Source: Aspidiotus rigidus
Taxonomy: Eukaryota > Arthropoda > Insecta > Hemiptera > Diaspididae
DNA length: 64,000 bases
Direction: 5' to 3'
Assembly: GCA_035079385.1 (NCBI GenBank)
Contig: JAVHKY010000003.1
Location: forward strand, 26,055,501-26,119,500
Shown: positions 58,806 to 64,000 of the stretch, piece after piece
How the letters are laid out: every line of letters begins with the position of its first letter
Position numbering within the stretch: position 1 is the first letter of the stretch
Notes under the pieces: model-generated
What the model saw: the letters and a program-made list of their open reading frames with translations, nothing else
Databases searched by the model: none
Told to the model about the DNA's origin: nothing
Program-made: the position numbers and the translations under genes

Positions 58806-59093
58806 ATATAGGGGAATCAATTTATGAGGCTCAACTTAGATTTAATTCTTCACTTTTCACTTCGTAATTTGATACATCAGAATATTTTTGAATATTTTAG
58901 AGAAATTTTAGATCCAGCACCACACTCTCCATAAAAATATTTCCAATGTTTCCGAAATTTACTTTTGTATACGTTGGGCTCGATCACCGAAATCACACAA
59001 TTAAAGGAAAAATCTACAGCAATGTGATATCCCGACCATGACAGGACGTGCACAACTTCCATTTTATGTTGAGGCTTACCTCAATGAAATAAA

Positions 59094-60480
59094 ATGACCA
59101 CGATGCGTTCTCGAATCATGAGTTACGAAGACGCGTCCTGCCCTGTCCAAGCGGCGGAGGAAAAACTATCCGACTCGGTCGATATTGATAGATCCAAAAT
59201 GAGGGTAGGAAAAACATCCCATGAGGCATTGGAAAATCTTGAACGGAGAGATGATTTAGAAGGAATACGTGAACAGGTGACACGCCTCTTCAACATTGCA
59301 CTACGTCTGCAACACGTTCCAGTAGCATGGAAAACAGCTAAAATGATTGTTATTCTAAAACCGGGTAAACCACCTGAAGAACCAGCGTCATACCGTCCGA
59401 TTTCACTACTACCCATTATAGCAAAGCTATCTGAGAAAATTGTTCTCAGAAGAATACGAACTATCATTATCAAATCGTCGTTGTTGCCGGATCTACAGTT
59501 TGGCTTCAGACAGAAACACGCAACGATTGAGCAAATACATCGAGTCGTTCATACAATTTCACAGGCTCTTGAAAATAAAGAATATGCCCCAGCTGTCTTT
59601 CTAGATGTCTCCTTTGCTTTCGACAGAGTTTAGCATCAAGGCCTTCTTCATAAAATTGCTCCTCTCTTTTCTGGGCCTCTCATTCTATTGATATCATCCT
59701 ACCTTTCTTCTCGAACATTTCAAGTTCACCTTGGAGAGATACATTCTGGTCCAAAACCAATAGCTGCAGGCGTTCCATAGGGCAGTGTGCTCGGACCTAC
59801 ATCATTCTTGCTCTATGCTATGGACATCCCGCAATCTCCAGATGTCATGACTGCTCTCTTTGCGGATGACACCGTTGTGACACCGCATTAGGAAATCTTC
59901 AAACCGCCGTTGATCAGATATCTGCTTGGGCTAAACGGTGGAAAACTGACATAAATGAGCACAAGTCAGTTAGCGTTGACTTTTCCTTGCGTCCCCATGA
60001 TTACACCCCTACAATTATTAATGGGGCTCCGATTCCAACTGCAACTCATGCAAGCTACCTTGGATTGCACCTAGACTGCAAGCTAAGTTGGCAGGAACAC
60101 GTTAAAGCTAAAAGAAAACTTCTTGAGCTGCAGTTCAACCGTTTTCATTGGCTCATTGGTCGACGCTCCAACCTCAGCCTGGCCAACAAGAGGCATATCT
60201 ACTCAACGATCTTCAAGCCCATGTGGTCGTAAGGAAGTGAGACATGGGGAACCACCAGAGATTCGAACAGATTAGTAATACAACGTTTCCAAAACAAATT
60301 CGAATGCGCCGTTCTACATCACCAATGACCAGATCCAAAACGACTTTAGACTGGATTCCATTAGCGAAACTATTAAAACAAAGTCAAACCACTACATCAA
60401 GAGACTACACAATCATAAGGCTATTCAATTACTGGAAGATCAAAGTGACATACGTCGACTGAAACGCCGTCACCCACTCG
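59094..60480 (+). pseudogene. Jockey-like LINE ORF2, 5' truncated
   Basis: The frame from 59094 enters the RT at VTRLFNIALRLQHVPVAWKT and continues with VILKPGKPPEEPASYRPISL, LQFGFRQKHATIEQIHRVVH and VFLDVSFAFDRV (motif A Asp). Stops then intervene before SSRTFQVHLG, AAGVPGSVLGP-like motif B (a stop replaces Gln) and LFADDTVV (motif C). Later blocks are ISAWAKRWKTDINEHKSVSV, SYLGLHLDCKLSWQEHV and IFKPMW. The first 50 codons do not look like RT and may be other sequence joined to the truncation point. At least four stops make it inactive. Confidence 0.85.
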
Positions 60481-60658
60481 ACTTAGCGTTTTAAATTTTA
60501 TTTGATAAAGCTAATTGTGTTTTACCTTGTTTCAATTAAGTGTGCTAGTTCATTCCCTTAAACCTCAAGTCATATTGCTTCGATCATATTTGGTGAATGC
60601 TGTATCAATATATCAAGCAGTTCATAAATAAAAAATTTTTTTTTAAAAAAAGGAAAAA
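60481..60658 (+). repeat. 3' UTR and A-rich tail of the Jockey-like LINE
   Basis: About 150 bp after the end of ORF2 comes AAATAAAAAA, then T and A runs at 60626-60658. This fits a polyadenylated LINE end. Confidence 0.6.
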
Positions 60659-60742
60659 GGTAAGTGATTACAAGTCAAACGGGATGACAAAGAAGAAGAA
60701 ACAGAGAACTTGCTGCGTGGTAGGCCAAAAGATAGATGCTCC

Positions 60743-61136
60743 ATAGACCGATTCCCCTGTGACGTCACAGTGTTGATAATAGTGAGCGATAGTGAGTCAA
60801 AGTACCCAATTTTGTAATCGATATTACAATTATTGGGCCAATCATGATATCGATTTCCATAAGAATACACAGGGAACGATTCGATCACATACAATTATTC
60901 AAAAACAGGATGTTCCTGATGTATTAGAGATCGCTATCTAGAATCTAGAAGTTCTGTAGAATTCAAATATGTAGCTTTTATTGCTAACGTACTTCTTGTT
61001 CTTGAATACTAGTGAATGATCGAAACGTTCCCTGTGTATTCTTATGGGATTCTAAAATGGCTGCCCCAAAGCCAGCAGCACAGAACAAGCATTCAATCAA
61101 AATTGAAGATCTTGACGTCACAGGGAATCGGTCTAT
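60743..61136. mobile_element. Inverted-repeat MITE with TA at the ends
   Basis: ATAGACCGATTCCCCTGTGA with TGACGTCACAG is mirrored by GACGTCACAGGGAATCGGTC and TAT. A second inner pair, TAAGAATACACAGGGAACG, is mirrored by GTTCCCTGTGTATTCTTA. No transposase. If the repeat begins at GACCG, TA flanks it on both sides. Confidence 0.7.
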
Positions 61137-62205
61137 AAAACTTTTCCTTCACACGGTGACTCCTCTGTTTTTAATAATGAGTTTCCTTGACTTTCAATAT
61201 TTTTTATGGTTGTAGGATTATCTTGGTTACTAGTTACTCCAACTGTATGGCTTGACAAAATTTCCCCGACTCTCATCGATCTGAAAACTTTCTGACTCTT
61301 CTCCTATTTCCTCTCCCTGTCCTCATTTCGTGAATTTGTGTACTTCAATTGTGGACAGCAAAATGTCCACTACGCTAAGGACCTCAGAGCAAAGATAGGG
61401 GTCAAATGCGGCTTACAAAATCGAAAAGAAAAAATACTCTTGCACTCAATTCTTAAATTCCCATCCTCTCGTAATTTGAGAACGTATCGTGGTTAATTCA
61501 TTTTAGTTGTTAAAAGAGCCAGAACGCGAAAAATTATAATTTCCAGAACGCGTCACGTGCGTTTTCCCAAATGTATTTCGCGTTACGGTCGTTTCGTAGA
61601 TTCCACATTGCGTAGTGGTCAATTTTCGGCTCATTGAGCGATTTCTGTGATTGAGCCTAACATATCATCTAAGTACGTTGTCGAAATTTAATGAACTAAA
61701 TTCCTCTTCTTTTTAGGCCTAAGGCGGTTCTTTCGGGAACAGTAATTAAGAGTAGGCATGGTAAGTAAAATTACTATCAATGTCAAAAGGAAAAGGAAAT
61801 CAATGCTGAGAAAACTTTTGCATTTTTCATATCAAAACTTCCGAAAATTCCACGCGATAATCTTCACTCCACTCTTCCCGAGGACTACAGGGTGGACCAG
61901 AAAGATGTTACCAGTTAAATGGGTGTTTGCGCTAAATCTGTCGTAGCGCGAAAAAGCAAAACGTTAGACGTATAGTTTAAATGTACGAATTTTGTATCTC
62001 AATTTTATTTGAGTCATATCCGAAGTTTCTACGACTTTTCTGAGCCGAGTTATAGACCAAAGTGTGCCGAAAATTCACCAAATCGCCAGGGTTCCCAAAA
62101 TAGGGCTTGAAAATTAATTAATTTACAGTATTGAGCTGAATTTCGGTAATCAAATTATTGTTTCTTTGGTGAATTTGGACGGGGAAAACGAGAAAAATAG
62201 TAACA
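61137..62205. other. Intergenic, nothing recognised
   Basis: No supported gene. Confidence 0.35.
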
Positions 62206-63420
62206 AAATCTTAAGAAGCACCAAAATGGGTTAATAGGCCCAAAAAGAGTCAAAATTCCCCCAAGTTGGAAAATCGTTCAAACTTTTTTATTGTAATTCG
62301 ATTTTTAAGTGGAATTTTGCGCTGAGTCCGAAAAAAAATGTTTAAAAAATTCTTCGAAGCACCGACATGGATTAATAGGCCCAAAAAAGGTCAAAATTGC
62401 CCCAAATTGAAAAATTGTTCAAACTTTCAAATTTTAATCGATTTTCAAGTGGAATTTTACGCTGAGTCCGAAAAAAAATGCTTAAACAGTTTCTTCAAAG
62501 CACCAAACAGGCCCAAAATTTTCCCAAATTGGAAAATCGTTGAACTTTCAAATTTTAATCGATTTTCAAGTGGAATTTCGAAAATTTTAATAATCAAATT
62601 ATTGTTTCTCAAGTGAATTTGGATGGAGAAAACGAAAACACTAATAAACAAAACCCTAAGGGGCACCAAAGTGGGTTAATGGGCCCAAAAAGGGTCAAAA
62701 TTCCCCCAAGTTCGAAAATCGTTCAAACTTTTGAATTGTAATTTGATTTTTAAAGGGAATTTTGCGCAGAGTCCGAAAAAAAATGTCTAAACAGTTCTTC
62801 AAAGCACCAAAAAGGGCCAAAATTTTCCCAAATAGAAAATCGTTCAAACTTTCAAATTTTAATCGATTTTCAAGTGGAATTTCGAAAATTTTAATAATCA
62901 ATATTATTGTTCCTCAAGTGAATTTGGATGGAGAAAACGAAAACACTAATAAACAAAACTCTAAGAGGCACCAAAGTGGGTTAATGGGCCCAAAAAGGGT
63001 CAAAATTCCCCCAAATTGGAAAATTGTTCAAAACTTTTGAATTGTAATTTGATTTTTAAGTGGAATTTTGCGTTTGATCCGAAAAATATGTTTAAAAAAT
63101 TCTTTGAAGCATCGAAATGAGTTAATGGACCCAAAAAAGGTCAAAATTTCCCCAAATTGGAAAATCGCTCAAACTTTCAAATTTTAATTCGATTTTCAAG
63201 TGGAATTACGCGCGGAGTGCGAGAAAGATGCTTCAAAAATACTTCGGAGCACCAAAATGGGTTGATGGGCTTAGAGAGAATCAAAATTCCTCCAAGATGA
63301 AAAATTTGCGTAATCTTTGAAAGTAGTTTTCAATTCTGAAGTAAAATTTAGCGCCGAGTCCGAGGAAAATACTGAAATGACCCTAGATGATCTCCAAAAT
63401 GGAAAATCAAAAATTTTTTT
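62206..63420 (+). repeat. Tandem array, about 140-bp unit, roughly eight copies
   Basis: Each unit has AAGCACCAAAATGGGTTAAT, GGCCCAAAAAGGGTCAAAAT, CCCCCAAATTGGAAAATCG, TTCAAACTTTCAAATTTTAA, TTTTCAAGTGGAATTTTGCG and GAGTCCGAAAAAAAATG. Units diverge towards 63400. ORFs here are repeat translations. Confidence 0.9.
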
Positions 63421-63429
63421 CATTCTGCA

Positions 63430-63945
63430 GTAAAATTGTTGATTTAGGGGATGGAAGGAATGTCGACAATTTCATCTGCTGTTGAGTGCTCGCGGAGTGA
63501 GAGATTGACTAGGGCTCTGCGTATGATCAAAGCAGGGAAAAATGCGAAAACTCTCGTTTTTTCAGTCAAAGCCTGTTGCGTGCTTGCGATGAGAGACCAG
63601 CTGACGCCCCACCTATGAACAAAGCGGCCCAAGATGCAAAAACTCCTTGATTCAGGCAATTTGAGGATACCGCAAATTCGGTCTTGCTTGTGATGAGCGA
63701 ACAGCTACAGCTCAGTCTTTGATTGAGGCAAACAAACGCCCGGAATTCTCGGGGTTTCACCCGGAGGAGGGAATGATACCGTCAAGCTCGACTTTTGTCA
63801 TGAGCTCGCGGTAAGAGAACGATCAAGACCCCGTGTATGACGAAGGCAGGCGAATGATCTCTGGGTTCAACATGGATCGACTGAGGCCCCGTGTACGATC
63901 AAGGCGGATGCTCGTTTATTTAGGCGAAAGAGAGAATGATACCGG
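63430..63945. repeat. Diverged tandem repeat, about 115-bp unit
   Basis: Repeated words GAGAGAATGATACCG, GAGGCCCCGTGTACGATCAA and GGCGAATG, about four units. Confidence 0.6.
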
Positions 63946-63954
63946 CGACTTTGT

Positions 63955-64000
63955 TTTCCATTTGACTCTTTTCGGGCCCATTAACCTATTTTGGTGCTTC
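63955..64000 (-). repeat. Inverted copy of the 62.2-kb array unit, cut by the window edge
   Basis: The last bases, read as reverse complement, give GAAGCACCAAAATAGGTTAA and GGGCCCGAAAAGAGTCAAA, the unit of 62206-63420. Confidence 0.85.

Noticed and set aside
59123..59473. 116-codon minus-strand ORF
   Set aside because: Shadow of the Jockey-like RT.

Overview
This is a window of animal nuclear DNA, most likely from an arthropod and probably an insect. It is AT-rich, its genes are sparse with eukaryotic splice signals, and it contains BEL/Pao, Penelope-like and several non-LTR retroelements together with many inverted-repeat DNA elements. I cannot name the species. Only one intact host gene is clear: ADAT3, the non-catalytic partner subunit of the tRNA wobble adenosine deaminase, on the minus strand at 45333-46262. 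A second host locus is suggested by candidate exons on the minus strand at 11592-12192. They have good splice signals and encode serine and asparagine runs typical of insect regulatory proteins.

Layout. 1-5500: a BEL/Pao LTR retrotransposon whose 5' end lies outside the window, interrupted by a single in-frame TAG. 6000-9230: degenerate inverted-repeat and minisatellite DNA, including a long palindrome rich in GTCGA words. 9340-10240: a LINE endonuclease fragment. 11.5-12.2 kb: candidate exons. 13.5-14.8 kb: a GGAGGC minisatellite and a 172-bp CT microsatellite. 15.1-16.7 kb: a Penelope-like element (RT plus GIY-YIG). 18.1-19.9 kb: two inverted-repeat elements. 22.2-23.0 kb: a MITE and a LINE tail. 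23.4-27.9 kb: repeat arms flanking a SWIM-domain (MULE-like) transposase fragment. 29.95-31.6 kb: a second Penelope-like element. 33.2-39.1 kb: fragments of LINEs that carry RNase H. 40.0-44.3 kb: a half hairpin and a 3.4-kb foldback. 45.3-46.3 kb: ADAT3. 47.3-49.4 kb: a second GTCGA palindrome. 51-55 kb: duplications, then an inverted repeat enclosing a LINE with an inverted 5' part. 57-60.7 kb: a decayed third Penelope copy and a 5'-truncated Jockey-like LINE. 60.7-61.1 kb: a MITE. 62.2-64.0 kb: a tandem array that reappears inverted at the window edge.

The dominant unexplained structure is a set of foldback elements. They are long near-palindromes with arms built of about 150-bp tandem units. 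At least four of them share one core word (GAACAACTTTTGTTTGAAAC and variants). One pair of arms encloses a MULE-like transposase fragment, which may point to the autonomous source. Transcripts through these palindromes would form long hairpin RNA. A separate family of three short hairpins (about 50-75 nt) at 46.8, 55.0 and 58.8 kb keeps both its stem and its loop sequence. The retroelements are mostly truncated and do not work together as a pathway. All assignments come from reading motifs by eye; no search was run.
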